From: Adenanthera pavonina
Lineage: Eukaryota; Streptophyta; Magnoliopsida; Fabales; Fabaceae
Length of the DNA stretch: 64,000 nt
Assembly: GCA_026686845.1 (NCBI GenBank)
Contig: JAIVEN010000008.1
Span: forward strand, 35,282,501-35,346,500
Reading direction: 5' to 3'
How positions within the stretch are numbered: position 1 is the first letter of the stretch; each line of letters begins with the position of its first letter. The translations under genes and the position numbers were made by a program. Positions 1 to 12,639 of the stretch are shown in pieces. Under the pieces are notes generated by a model that had not been told where the DNA came from, did not search any database, and worked only from the letters and a program-made list of their open reading frames with translations.

Positions 1-1493
1 GATTATAACGACTGATAATAAACGAGTTAGCCATTACGTCACGTGTGGTTCGAGTACCCATGCAGGTAATCGAATTAGCCATATTGTCACATGAGACTGC
101 GAGTCCGTGTAGATAAGTGGATTGACTTATGTTGTTAAATAAATAACTTTTGGCCTCACAAATTCTCAATAAATATAATGATCGTACTTTTCTTTAATCC
201 ATTATATATTTTTTAAATAATTACCCGAACAATCGCACCCCGAAGGTTTCAGAACTTTCACATGTATCTTAGTTGAGTGTTGTCACGTGAGATTGAGAGT
301 TCATGCAGATATACTAATCGGTTGGGTAACTTGTTTTAAAAATAATAATAATAATAAAATAATAATAAATGAATGACAGAAATAATTGACTTAATAACCA
401 CACCACGTGAGGTTTTTGGAACCCACGCAGGTATTCTGATTTGCTGAGTTGTCGCATGAGATTGTGAATCCACGTAAATATATCAGTTAAATAATTATCT
501 CTTAAGAAAATAACTACATTTCGAAAAATAATAATAATGATAAAAATAATGTGAAGTTCTTCAAATCTTATTTTAAAATATCTAACAAGATTATTATATG
601 GCATTTTAAAATAAAACCTTTGTAGCGTGAGATTTAGAACTTCTGCAGGTAATTAAGGAATCGATCTATCAGGCACGACTGCGAGTTTGCAACAAGTAGT
701 TCAGTTTTCATTTTCTTTTAAAAGAAAAATTCCCAAAAGTGCAAAAAATATATCATTTTTAAAAATTAAAAAATAAAAATAAATATTTTCAAAATAAAAT
801 AAAATAAGAGTAAGTAAGTGAAATTAAATTATCTTTTGCAAAATAAAATACACCAACTCAATCTAAGAAAATTGTTTGTTTGCAAAAAATTAAATTATTT
901 TCAATTAACTTTCTCCTCTCATAAAATTTTTTTAAAAATTATAAAAAATACCAACCAATTGACACGCATTTCTAGTCCCGAACTACGTGGATTTTGATTC
1001 CCATCATAGGGTACGTAGGCCCCAAGCTCTGATCCTAGGTCAAGTCCGCCTATGTAAATAAATAAATATTTTTCAATTTATTTTCTTAAATTCTTTTTTC
1101 CTCATTTTTTTCTAAATTCCCTTAATTTCTAAGTTAATTTATTTTCCTTATTTTGTTTTCCAAATTTTCTTAATTTTCTTTTTCTCTACCCTTTTTTCTC
1201 GCATGTGAATGATAAAAGGAAAACTAAAATACTTTTAAAAGCCATATTAATTTGTACAATCAACATAAGGTAACTGTTTCTAGGAACGAGTGTTGTGGGG
1301 TGCCTAACACCTTCCCCACACACAATCGACTCCCGAATCCAATTTTGATGACGCAGATCATCATTTCCTCTTTAATTTGGTTTCCTAAGGTTTACCCTCA
1401 AAATTTTGGTTGCGACTCCTCACAAGTCAGTTTTCGCGAGAAAACTCGATTTGTTCTCTTTTTTCCTTCTGTCACATTTTTCCGGATGCGACA
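1..1493 (+). mobile_element. 3' part of a Tat/Ogre-like Ty3/gypsy LTR
   Basis: No coding sequence is visible. The block near 975-1050 (CCCGAACTACGTGG, then GGGTACGTAGGC) and the block near 1290-1340 (GGGGTGCCTAACACCTTCCC, then CGACTCCCGAA) are sequences I associate with long LTRs of plant Tat/Ogre elements. The block ends in GGATGCGACA at 1493, which fits an LTR 3' end in CA. From 1 to 660 there are degenerate repeats of a CACGTGAGRTT...GCAGGTAAT unit, also usual in such LTRs. The 5' end lies outside the window, so a solo LTR cannot be told from the 3' LTR of a longer element. Family identity is from memory of motifs, not an alignment. Confidence 0.65.
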
Positions 1494-2438
1494 GTCTCAA
1501 TAATCTTTTTTTAACAATTATCAAACTGCACACATCTTTCTTTATATGGTGTGAAATTTGAAAGAATAAGTTATTCTATTTCTGATTTAGGAATAGTGTA
1601 ATATATTATAAAATTTAAAAAAATAAATCATATTATTTATGATGATTTAAAAATAGTATAATTTATTATAAATTAGATATTTTTCCAATATGATGCAAAG
1701 AAGAAAAGTTTTCAAAGACTGTATTAATCTTTTTCATATTAAAACTTTATTGAAATATAAAAAAAAAATATTGAAGTAATAAAAATAAAGTCGCATGAAA
1801 CTCAAGAAATATGTGTGGAGAAAGTCAAAAAAAATTGAGAAATTGTGTAGAATATGGAACTGGAGCTAAAATGACTTTTTTGACTCTCACATCACAAAAA
1901 TTGTCCACCCCATCACCTATGACCATTGAAGAATCGATGCCATTTCTGTCATCCTTCGCCTCAACAGGATCGTCATGGATGGGTTCCTTCGCAGAGATGG
2001 TGTTGTAGGATGGTACCTTCCCAGATCCTTGCCCTCACTGTATTCGTCACCCTCATTTGAGTCATCTAGTTGTCCTCTACCTTCGCAAGTCATCATCTCC
2101 GTCGAGGCTATTCTAGGAATTCTGGTTTTCATTTGATGATTTTAGATTTAGGGTTTTCGTTTGACATTTCTGGGCTTTTGGTTTTCTTCTGGGTTTGATT
2201 ATGATGATAATTATTTAATTTCATTCCATGAACAATGGTGATGATTATTTCTTCACAGCTGTTTACGATGGCCAATGGTGGCTTTCATGGTAGACAATGG
2301 TTGCTTGCAAAATGCTTTCTATTTTTCTTCTTAATTTTGGCATGGAGATTTTGATAATTTAATAATACAAATACATGTATCAATTAAAAATTATACAACA
2401 TTTCCATTATCATTTTAAATATATTTTTAAATCCCACT
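1494..2438. other. AT-rich intergenic stretch, no gene seen
   Basis: Short open frames near 1811-2132 have no recognisable domain or splice context. The stretch lies between the LTR end and the 3' spacer of NAC copy A. Confidence 0.5.
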
Positions 2439-2439
2439 T

Positions 2440-2640
2440 CTACCTCCTTTTTCACTTTTACTTCCTTCAGCATTAAGTTTTTCCCTTTTTTTCCTTTTTG
2501 GTTCTGGCGTGCTCCCCTCGTCTGACTGCCTTTAAAAAAGTCTTTGACCCCACCGTCTTTTTCTCGAGTACATTTTCTCCCATTTCCTTTCAATCTGATC
2601 GGGTCACTTTCTGATACAAAACAAGCTAACTAATCCCTTG
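2440..2640. repeat. NAC-array spacer repeat, copy 1
   Basis: Contains the array-specific string GTGCTCCCC..., then a GACCCCACC..TCTTTTTCT core and CCATTTCCTTTCAATC. Related blocks occur near 11.9, 12.7, 18.3, 19.0, 27.4, 30.7 and 50.2 kb, each on the 3' side (lower coordinates) of a present or lost NAC copy. It is part of the duplication unit and not coding. Confidence 0.7.
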
Positions 2641-2734
2641 CTTAGAGCAAGCTAAATCGCTAGAACACTTTTTCTTTTTCTTTTTAATGAGAAATTGCAA
2701 GAATACTTTAAAGAAACACAACAATTCATTTTAC

Positions 2735-4946
2735 TTTAGGATCAGAAACATGAGTAGTTTTCCCTTCTTCATGTCAATGTAGATTAGTTGTTGTTATCAT
2801 TTTCCACAACTCCTGCTCATCAACACTTGGGGATAGTAGCAGTGATAAGTTGAGGTCAAATTAATCTAATTTGAGTGGTATTTCAATGCTTAAATTAAAA
2901 AATTTACATGAATCTTATAATGTCTAAATTATTGAATGGAAAAATATACATAACTATCTACACAAATTTATCTGAATTGAGTGGTGTGATGCCTGAATCA
3001 TTGAATCCAGATGTAAACAGCAATACACCTAAAAACACATCAATTAAAAATGAGTTTGGGAACATCTCACAAAAATACAAATGAATAATTACATAAAATA
3101 AATTATATAAAAATATGAATAGTACTGATATATATGTGTATGTATGTATGGGAATATATTAGATTTGTATTATTTATACAAAAATTTAAATTTACTAAGT
3201 ATCTAAGAAAGATTATAGTCAAAATTTTGGGGGGAAAATAATAAGACAAAGACATGATTAAATGAAAAATAAATTAGGATATATAATTTTCATGTCCAAT
3301 TAATCCAATCATATTCATAGCATGTTATATATGACATTACTCAGTAAGATTATTATGTTTTCTACACTCGAGACGGTTGGATCATTATTTCTTAAAAGGA
3401 AAAAATATATCTTCTTACTGATCAATGTCTGGTAAAGCTCATATTCTTGTTTATCATATAACTATGTCCAGACCACTACGCTTATAGTTGAGATTATGTA
3501 TATCATTGTAGATATACCTGGCATTAGACTAATCCAAATGATTGCGTTTGTATGTCAATATGAAGAGAATGTTGACAAATCGCAACCACCTCTTCAGCCT
3601 CTCAAAGTCCTAATTATTAAATATTTCCATTAATATGGGTGTACTTAAGTAAGATCGGACTTTATGTGGTAATTAACTCTTGATTGGATCGTTGTGAAAT
3701 TCGCACTCTAGAACTCTATGGATAACTATTTGGTGTGCCTAACTAGAAGTTTAATTATCATCCTAATCCATGATATTAGTAGGTTTTATTATTCTAATTT
3801 GTGATTTTCTTAATTAATTTGTTAGACTAGTCATGGAATAAAAAAATATAATATATACACTAATTTGCTTAAAGAAAATAAGGGAGTTACAAGTTCTCTA
3901 TCTACTTCACACTCTGAATTAAGCTTTATCTAAGAACTATATTTGTTAATGCTCGGGTCGAAGGATTCTTCTTATTTCTAGATTTTCTTCCTCCAAAAGC
4001 ATATGGCTACTTGGCTCTTTAATTTTCATCATACATATAGTTCATAAATTTTGCCTTCTTATTTTTTTTTTTCAGGTTTCATTATTAACCTGCACAGAAC
4101 ATAAGTCCTCTGCAAAATTTGGATGAATTATCAAATACTAATTTGTGACAATGAAAGCATAGAATGAATATATGCAGCAAATTAGTGATAGACATTAGTC
4201 AGCAAACAATGTGATGCGAGAAAATCGAGTTATAAAAAGAGTCAAATAGCCTATCTGTCTACCATAAAATTAGAAGTTAGTATCAGACAAACTAATCATA
4301 AATCTAAGACAGTATTAAAACCCCCCCAGAAAATGCATATTGTAATAAATTACAAAATGATAGAACCCGTTATTAAGATTAATATCTATAAATAGATAAA
4401 TAATGACGTTTTATCATAGAGGCCTACCTGGTCACTGATTAACTTTTGATTAAGACTAAAGTCTTATTGGTTCCAATAACATTGTTGGTGCCTCGAACCG
4501 TGATTTTCCTCTCTTTACCGGTGGCTTTCCAGAAGCAGCACGATGATGTTGTCCTATTCGACCGAGCACTGTTACAGTACCTGTGATTGTGAGGACTGAA
4601 GAAAAAACATTCCGCATCATCCGACTTGATCGCGGAAAACGCTGAAAAAGCACAAGTTAGTGAAGAACAGGAAAGTAAAATCAAACGCTATTGCATAACA
4701 TCACTGACCTGAAGTACAAAAAAATCTAGAAGAAAAACACAGATTGGTGAGTAGAAGGGGGTTAGATGGTACCTGGTAAATCCCAGGGCTCATAATTGCA
4801 GACGTGGATCTCAGGGATGGTACGGTGAAAGGAAGGATCATCACCGTCAATTTGCTCTTGAGGTAGTGAGCGATGTGCTCTTCATCCGTTGGACGGAATC
4901 TGAACCCCGATGGCAAATTTTCCAGCATTCGAGGTGGTTCCACCAT
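2735..4946 (-). pseudogene. NAC copy A, frameshifted pseudogene
   Basis: Exon 1 (4773-4946) starts at the ATG at 4946 and encodes MVEPPRMLENLPSGFRFRPT followed by DEEHIAHYLKSKL, the NAC subdomain A region. It is 174 nt, against 175 nt in E and F, because one base is missing just after KSKLT; this shifts the frame before subdomain B. Exon 2 (about 4429-4641) keeps a readable subdomain C (FFFSPHNHRYCNS, FWKATGKERK) and GTNNVIG. It then lacks about 56 bp covering subdomain D and meets a stop (TLVLIKS*). Exon 3 (about 3976-4109) retains RTYVLCRLI but has a stop, and its donor has changed from GTAAGT to ATAAGA. Remnants of exon 4 and the 3' UTR lie at 2735-3060. About 0.9 kb of extra sequence separates exons 3 and 4, where the other copies have about 100 bp. 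A dead gene whose NAC ancestry is certain. Confidence 0.88.
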
Positions 4947-6013
4947 GGATGGCTCAACTAAACTATAGGCTTATGAAAGGGCAAGGGAATTTTTGAGGGA
5001 GACGAAGCTATGTTTTTGTGTGTGAGAGGGGGAGGAAGAGAGAGACAGAGCCCATTCCGCTATGCAATAATGGAAGGAAAAGCCGACGCCTGGCGTTAAA
5101 TTTACATTTTTTTTTTGTTTTTTTGAGTGTAAGCTGCTGACTTCTTTTAAGCTTGACTCAGAGTCAGTTGAGTGAAATGCTGGGATTTAATGATTAATTT
5201 TTTATTTTTACTAGTTTAAAATGCTTTATATAGATGTAATAAATGAATCAGGAGCTTCCTCGCAGGGGTATTAAAGTTGATGGGGATTATGATATACTCC
5301 GTGATTCCATCCATCTAAAGTAATTTTTAATTCAAAATATACAGCATTTTATAAGATTATTTGGTATATTAATAATTTTTTTTTGTTTCTATTCTATAAT
5401 TAATAAATTAAAAATAAATATTATGAAAAATATGAAGTACAATGTGATTAATAAAAATAAATAATAAAAAATATTAAAATTTTCTTAACAAGTTTAATGA
5501 TTTTTTTTAAAATGTATGAGATAGTTAAAAATATTTTATTTTAGATATATATTTTATCTAATATTAAATATAAGTCACCCGTAACTAATCACATATATTG
5601 AAAAGAGTAGTGAAATTAATTAAATTTGTCTCAAATTTCATTTATTTTTTAGATTTATTCCTAATTAAATGTTATATTTTTCCAATAATAAATTATATTT
5701 CATTCCGTCCTAATTAAAGGACATTTTGTCTTGGTCTAAAATATATCACCTTTTTTATATATTATCAAAATATGTCCTTATTCAATTAAGGACAAAAAAA
5801 GGGGGGGGGAATGAAATAAGAATAATTTTGGACAAAAAAATTGTGATTTTTTAATTTGTTTGAAATTCAAAATAGTTTCATAACATAATGTCATTTAAAA
5901 TAACCTCATAAAACTCAATTTTATTTAATATGAGGATAAAATTAGAAAAAAACCATAAATATAACAGACAACCCTTCTATATATCTTATATTTAGAAAAA
6001 AAAATTATATCTT
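4947..6013. other. Upstream region of NAC A and AT-rich intergenic DNA
   Basis: The first about 150 bp carry the conserved array leader (CTCAACTAAACTATAGGC on the plus strand) and a GA-rich 5' region. The rest is AT-rich with no gene seen. A short palindromic stretch around 5700-5810 (GTCCTAATTAAAGGAC and a related inverted copy) may be a decayed MITE. Confidence 0.5.
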
Positions 6014-6016
6014 ATA

Positions 6017-6076
6017 CTCCTTCTGGTTCAAAATATAACTTTTGTTTTTAAGATTTATATTTTAAATTAGAGGGAG
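6017..6076. mobile_element. Minimal Stowaway-like MITE remnant
   Basis: A 60-bp unit begins CTCCTTCTGG and ends AGAGGGAG, each end flanked by TA. This matches the CTCCCTCCGT-type terminal inverted repeats and TA target duplication of Stowaway (Tc1/mariner) elements. Almost all internal sequence is gone. Confidence 0.55.
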
Positions 6077-6079
6077 TAT

Positions 6080-7869
6080 CTTATATTTAGAAATAAAAAG
6101 AGCACTAAATGAAGAATATTTAGAAAAAATGTATATTTAATGATTATATTTAGAATCATAAGATGGGAGTGAATTATAAAAAAGAATTTTTTTCAAACTG
6201 CTATAAGACCAATAATACTATATGATAGTAAATGTTAAGTTTTAAAAAGGCAACAGGAGCATAAGATGTGAATAGTAAAGATGAGAATGTTAAGATTAAT
6301 GTGTAATTATATAAAAATGGATAAGATACAGAGCGCCCAAACATAACTGGCAATTATTAAGTCTTGGGCTTACATAACATTCTCTTCTTTGTTATCAACA
6401 TGACATCACTAAACAACTTTTCTTTTTCTTTTCATCAAATAAAACTTACTAGTTCATCAACGTTTTTTTTTTAATTTCACACGTATTTGTTCGTATGGAA
6501 TGAAATTTTAAAAAATAAGTTATTCCATTATGATTTCAAAATAATATAATTTATTATGCAATATATGACTTTTTCTGCCTGGTGTGAAGTTTTAAAAATT
6601 AAGACATTTTATTTATGATTTAGAAATAGTCTAATTTATTATAAATTAGACTTTTTTTTTTCATTTTTACCCAATGTTCAATTGTAGTGGACTCCACTTT
6701 TTTCTTTCCGCTTCGCCATAATTTTTCCTTTGAGATAAACTGCATAATTATAATTTAATGACTTAAAGAATAAGTCATCCTATTTATGTTTTAGGAACTG
6801 TTGTGTAATTTATTATGAATTAGATTTTTTTTTCATTTTTGATCAATAGCTCAATTGCACCGGAGTCGACCTTTCTTTTGCTTTTTTTTTTTTTTAATAA
6901 AAACTTCCTTTTCTTTGGTACCGTTTATATATTGGACAAGCTTTTCTTTGGTCTTTCTATTAAACAAAACAAGGTAAGTAGAGGATATTTTTTTGAGCCT
7001 TAAGTATCTGCTTTGCAATTATGTATCTGTTTTGTAATTTTGTATGAATTATCAAACTTGGTATAAAGAATGAAGTTTTAGATAATTTAGGAAGTGTTTG
7101 GCAATATTTTCTATTTTATTATTTTTAAAATAATTTTATAAAATTATTTTTTAATAAGTTTTGGGAATAAAAAATATTTTAATAATTATTACAAAAATCA
7201 TAACTAGTAAGTATTAAATAAGTTATTTAAAATATATAACTTTATCATTAATGAGGTGAGTATTTTTCACATTTTTTGTGTTTTTTATAATAAAAATTAA
7301 AAACTGCAAAACACCTTCAAAATATTTTAAATTTTCTATTCTTTTGTTTTTCTATTTTTAAAATATTTTATAAAAATAAGGTTTATCAAATAAGTTTTTT
7401 TATTTTTTTATTTTAAAAAATAAAAAAACTAATATAAAAACATGAACCAAAAATATCCTTTTATATTGCTCAATATGTGCCTTGCTTTTCGTTCATAACA
7501 AGCACGATTTTGGAGCAGTTTCAGTGAATGCAATAATATCTGTTCACACACTATGTAGTTGTTTTCTTGTGCATTTGGCGATTAATATATTTCCCCCTTT
7601 TTTTTCCCAAAAGAAATATCTGTTTAGACACTTATGTGATATGTAAATCGACCCCCTAGGACTATGTTTGACAAAAGGGCACGTCTTCAATTTGCTATAT
7701 GAACCCACATTCCAAAAACAACAGTTTACCTGACAGTCGACACAAACAGCAAACTGTGAACAGCTTCATAACTTTTTTTCCCCTTTTCAGACACGCTTCT
7801 TGTTTCAGTACTGTTCTTAAGAACAATGATTTTAAATAAATTATATCTTTCTTTTTTGATGGTATAGTT
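6080..7869. other. AT-rich intergenic stretch, no gene seen
   Basis: Contains three weakly similar blocks near 6480, 6580 and 6740 (AAGAATAAGTCATYYTATTTATGATTTAG...AATTTATTAT...) that also resemble 1550-1680. This suggests an old dispersed repeat. No open frame has recognisable content. Confidence 0.45.
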
Positions 7870-7874
7870 CAAAA

Positions 7875-8025
7875 ATAATTGGTGTCTTCTTCTGTCAAGA
7901 CATGCTTCTCCATGTTTCTAATGCAGAACAGCATGTCTTCACCTGAAACCTTTCCCTCATGAATATTAGTGATAAATCCCTCTTACCAAACAATGCTGAA
8001 CTAAAAAAATTAGGCCATATTTAGA
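7875..8025. repeat. Fragment of the three-copy duplicated block
   Basis: The string GTCAAGACATGCTTCTCC, then a piece around CATGAATATTAGTGATAAAT, then CCCTCTTACCAAACAATGC, corresponds to the related stretch in the copies near 15320-15440, 24500-24620 and 63570-63690. It is a fourth, isolated piece directly followed by the LINE remnant. Confidence 0.75.
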
Positions 8026-8039
8026 GTATTGCTTACCAA

Positions 8040-9110
8040 GCAGCTTCGAAAGTTTTGAACTCACCTAATGACTTTTGGGTTTAGATTCTCAAAGGTCTTT
8101 TGCAGGAGCAAGAAAGGGAAGCAGACCATCTTAGCTTGGAGTAGCATGCTAGAGGGTAGGGACTTATGAATGATCCATGCCGGCGAGTCGGTGATTTCCG
8201 TGAAGCCCTTAAGAATTTGAGGGATTAAAATTGTATTGACCATCATAGATTAGATGGAATCTAGCTGAAGATAAACCTCGGATTACTGATAAGGAAAAAG
8301 CGGCCATTTTGAAGATTCCTATTGCTACTTCCTGTAGGGACAAATTGATATGAACTAGGAATAGAAATGGATTATTCAGAGTCACGGCAGCTTACAAAAT
8401 AGCTGAGCCAGGAGAAGAGAAGTGGAGATTGTGCCACCCAGTATGTCAGTTACAACACCAGAGCAGCTGTGGAAGGAAATATGGAAAATCAAAATTTCCG
8501 CAAAGGTCAAACATTTCATATGGCAAATATGCAAAGGTGCTGCAGCAACCAAAGACAACCTTTGGAGGGAAATGCGCTTCTTCACCAATTTGTGTAATCC
8601 ACCAAACATGGAATGAGACTGTGGAGCATATAGCTCTTCACTGTTATTGGACTAAGAGTATGCTTTGGAAGGAATTAGGCCTCAAGAGTGAATGATCAAA
8701 GCTGTACCAAATTTGATCAATGGCTGTTGAAGAAAAGGACAAAGCTTTGGTGGCTATTCTGCTATGGTTCGTTCATCTGGAAAGGAAAGAATGGGTATAT
8801 TTTTTAAAGCAGGCATGATGATCCGGAAGAAACCATTTCTATAGCTGACAGTTGCTTGAATGAATTCTAGAAAGCCAACAAATGGTTAGAAAGGAAGTGA
8901 CACTACAATTTCTAGTTTCTACTAACAATAGAGGTGATCTGAGGTGGATTCTACTAATAAAAATGGTTGAAAATGAATACAAATGGAAGTAATTTTAACC
9001 AGAATGAGACTACAGGAGTAGCGGTATTATGCACAGATCATTGCGGAAAGGTGATTGAGATTATATGCTACAAATGCTAAAATATGGCAAAGGTTACTCT
9101 TAATCATATT
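8040..9110 (+). pseudogene. LINE (non-LTR retrotransposon) ORF2 3' remnant
   Basis: Across broken frames the plus strand reads as the end of a plant LINE polyprotein. First come pieces resembling the reverse-transcriptase C-terminal region (ILKGLL..., then GLMNDPC..RVGDFREALK). Next is a zinc-binding zf-RVT-like segment around 8440-8690 (LWKEIWKIKISAKVKHFIWQ, ENETVEHIALHC, WTKSMLWKELGLK), then LWWLFCYGSFIWKG. Around 8980-9100 is the start of an RNase H-like domain (VLCTDHCGKVIEIICYKC). Several stops and frameshifts make it non-functional. The family assignment rests on this order of motifs. Confidence 0.8.
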
Positions 9111-9850
9111 GTATATTATGATAATTTGTTTTTTATTTATAAGACATGACGAAAAACTTATAAAATAAGATATTAATAGCTCATGCCCGTATTTTGGAAA
9201 TAATTTTTTAATTTATAAGCTACTAAGAAGATATTAATAGTTAAACCAAAAAAAAACTTGTTTTTATATATTTAATTAATAAAATACAATGACAAGACCA
9301 AAATATCCTTAAACTAATTTCTGGTTCCCCTTACTCTGCATCATCTTTCACCCCTCGAACGTTGTTTCTGAGTGTTCCAGAGACGAATTTCATGAATTCG
9401 CGCAAGCAAAGCGATTTGAGCAACAAAACATATTCGAAAAACTTAATTCAGCAAGATCTAAACCAGGAATTGATGGAACTTAACCAAATTTGAGGTATAA
9501 ATCTTTGATGACCAAATCATAAAATCTAACAAATTGAATTACACGATCGAACAAGTATGGACCTTCTAGAGGATCGAAAAAGTATGGACCTTCAAGAAAT
9601 CAAAGAATCCAATTTCTATAAAATTGTAAAACAATTCTACAGGGAATACAATGGCGATACACGGGAGATGATGAAGGTGCTAACAATGCCTAATCGTACA
9701 TGATAATGGCATCTCCCTACGAATAAGGAGAGGACTCTCAACCCCATGGAATCGGCACAGTAATTATAAAAACTAAATCATACCTTATTTATAAAAAATT
9801 AAATCAGTATAACACTTTAAAAGATACACAAATAAGAAAAAACATGAGTA
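9111..9850. other. AT-rich intergenic stretch, no gene seen
   Basis: No domain, RNA gene or clear repeat could be supported between the LINE remnant and the tail of NAC copy B. Confidence 0.5.
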
Positions 9851-9854
9851 GTTT

Positions 9855-11146
9855 TTATTTTCATAGCTCATCTACACGCTCTCCAATTCATCTGACTCAA
9901 CAACAACAATAACATTATCCAACTATGTTGGATTAGCTATACAAAACATACGATGCCAATAAGCTCTATCAAACGCCAAATTTATCTGACTCGTTGTAGT
10001 ATATTCTTCAATTCATCTGACTCATACAATAATGACGCCAAATTTATCTGACTCGTAATATATTCTTCAATTCATCTGACTCATACAGTGATGTCTAGAT
10101 AGTAGAATCCACATAAACATTTTCATGACTCATGTGGTGTCTGGATCATTAAATAAATCACACTATTGATTTCCCAGACTTTTCAACGTTGAGTGGTGTC
10201 TGAATCATTGAATTCAGACATTAACCTAAATCAAGTGAAATATGACAAGTTAAATAAATATTTAAAACACAATATTCCTAAAACATATATCAATCTTTCT
10301 CTACATATTTCATACCCTAATTATTTCTCATAAACCATATGCTTACTATTCATGTGCTTGTGTGATTTTCGTACTCATAAAAAATGGCTACTTTGCACTA
10401 GTTTTTGGCTTCTATTTTTCTCTCTGGTTTTTTTCATTAAAATAGGTCCTCTGCAACACTAGCAACATTTATGACAAGTATTAAGTTATGCATTCACTTT
10501 CTTCTAAAAAAAATGGCAGTGTTTCCAGCATATAAGATAGTGATGCAATTAAACCAAGTCATAAAAAGAGTAAAATAACCAATAATCTACCGTAACGTTA
10601 AAATCAGAAAAACTACACTTCATTTTATAAAAAAAAAAAAGAAAAAGAAAAACTAGCCTTCAAATCCGAATCAGGAAAAATAAGCCTTACAAATCCCCTT
10701 TAAATCATACCCCTTCAAATCATAGTTTAAAACAATATGATATCAAGAAAATTCATGTAATAAAGAAAATAAAGTAATAACTTACTTAAATTCTCCTTAC
10801 TCCCAATAACATTGTTGGTGCCTTGAACCCTGTCTTTACTGGCGGCTTTCCAGACACTGCACGATGTTGTCCCGTTCGACCGAGTACTGTTAGAGTACTT
10901 GTGATCGTGAGGACTGAAGAAAAACCATTCCGGAACATCCAAATTGACCTCGGAAAACGCTGAAACAGCACAAGTTGAATAAGAACAGGAAAGCAAAATC
11001 AAACGCTATTGCATAAGATTACTGAATTATAAAAATTTTAAAACGAAAAACACATATTGGTGAGCAGATGAGGGTTAGATTATACCTGGTAAAACCAAAA
11101 CGGACCTTCCGATAAACGCCATCTGGTCGACGAAATTTTCAGCCAT
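9855..11146 (-). pseudogene. NAC copy B, chimeric first exon and partial NAC domain
   Basis: Exon 1 (11086-11146) starts at the ATG at 11146 and encodes 20 residues (MAENFVDQMA...SVLVLP). It is unlike any NAC N-terminus but ends in a proper donor (CAG|GTATAATC) with the same one-base phase as real NAC exon 1. Exon 2 starts at about 10961 after TTTCAG and reads AFSEVNLDVPEWFFFSPHDH, KYSNSTRSN, VWKAASKDR, GTNNVIG, then leaves the NAC reading and stops at 10727. The frame across the splice is open for roughly 100 residues. Subdomains A and B are absent and D and E are lost. Exon 3 near 10310-10460 and the HES-repeat exon near 9870-10240 are heavily decayed. Most likely a pseudogene, but the short chimeric ORF is intact. 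A telo-box promoter-like block lies immediately upstream. Confidence 0.75.
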
Positions 11147-11760
11147 CAATTCGTTCCATAATTGGATCTGCTGCGATTGTTATTAAAGGAGTATAATCTA
11201 CACTACAAGAATAGAAAAGAGAAAAAGAATAAAAAAAATAAGGAAAACCAAAGAATAATGAAGCGGCTGAAAGTTGAAGAAGACGTTCCGGAAAGCTCCT
11301 ATTAATAGCCTAAATGAATCGCACTGCCTAGGGTTTCGTCTTTTGCTTTTTTTCCCAAACACCCTTGTCCCCTAAGCCCATCAATTTTGTCGGACAAAAC
11401 AACCGATCCCACCAATCAGCCCATCAAACTTGTGGAATGATTTTTTAAAATAAAAAAAAACTTGTAAAAAAAATAATAAAAAATATAATAAAAATTATTT
11501 TGAAAATACAAAATGACTATCATACCTTTACTTGCTAAAACATAAAAATAAATAGATTTATTAACTTATAAAAATGTAACAGATATATAAAAATGATGGA
11601 CAAGAATTTTTCCTCCCCTAATGTTATCCAAGAGGCTGCAATTTGTTTTGTAGATTATAGCTACGTTTTGCGATTTTTCTTTTGATAAGTTTGTAACTTA
11701 TAATGTAATTTTTGTTCAATTGAAAATATTTTGGGTGACAACTTTTTCTTTAAATCTATG
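11147..11760 (-). promoter_or_regulatory. Housekeeping-like promoter and 5' UTR block, copy 1
   Basis: Read on the minus strand, it has a site-II-like TGGGCTTA (11373-11380), a telo-box AAACCCTAGG (11327-11336), a TATTAAT box near 11305, and a pyrimidine-rich leader with TTGTAGTGTAGATTA. Telo-box plus site II is known from promoters of plant translation and growth genes. The same block is found at 15990-16574, 17050-17660 and 25170-25760, so four copies exist. It is not the native NAC promoter: copies A, D, E, F and G have a different upstream region. The promoter function is inferred from motifs and position. Confidence 0.6.
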
Positions 11761-11829
11761 AATTTTTACATTTTTTATATGTTATGTCAATTTTAAGTGG
11801 TGTACTTTGGATGTGCTAGAAGATTCTTG

Positions 11830-12260
11830 AAATGGCGGTTTAAAGGAGCAGAATATTTAATTAGAAAAGAAACATAGAGAGTGAGAGAGAGAGCAGAATA
11901 ACTAATGAAGGGAGCATGCCGACTTTTTGGACTTTGGCAAAAACATCGAAAGTTGCTCCCCAAGTTTTTTTTTTGGTTTTTGGTGAGAACGTGCTCCCCA
12001 AGTTATCTTTTTTCGGCAAGACGTGCTTCCCAAGTTTTTATCTTTACCTTTCAAAGTCTTGACCCCACCATCTTTATCTTCACAACGCTTTCTTCCGTTT
12101 CCTTTCAGTCTGAGTCACTTTTCTGATGCTCTTCTCTATGGTGGTTTGTCATGTTCTGCACCAGAACTTGATCTTCCATTTCATTCATCCACGGATCTGA
12201 TAAGAAAATTATTATCAAATTTAAGTATTTTTAAGAGTTACTTATGCCACTTTTCTATAT
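11830..12260. repeat. NAC-array spacer repeat, copy 2
   Basis: Carries GAACGTGCTCCCCAAGTT, AAGTCTTGACCCCACC and CTTTATGGTGG.TTGTCATGTT, closely similar to 18230-18640. The open frames inside are low-complexity and differ between copies, so I do not call them genes. Confidence 0.75.
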
Positions 12261-12639
12261 AATGTCACATTCAAAAATAATTTAAGAAAACTTATTTGAT
12301 ATACAATATATAAAAATAAAAAAATATTTTAATAATAAAACAACTCTTGTTTTTCTATTTTAAAAAAATTGATATTTTCTATTTTAAAAAAATTTATAGA
12401 TGATAGATTGTCAAAATAAATTTATAGATCAAAATTTATTACTTTTTATTAAGTTTTTTAATCATTAAGTTATCGAATAAAATATTTGCCGCAAGCCTCG
12501 TATTCTTGCTATTCCAAATGCATTCAAACAAGTAAAAGAGTAAAATAGGTCACGAAAACAGTATGCTGGATTCTTGGGTTTTGTCCTCTGGAATATTCTT
12601 CTTCTTAATATTAAGAATGAATAAATAACTAAAAGTTGC

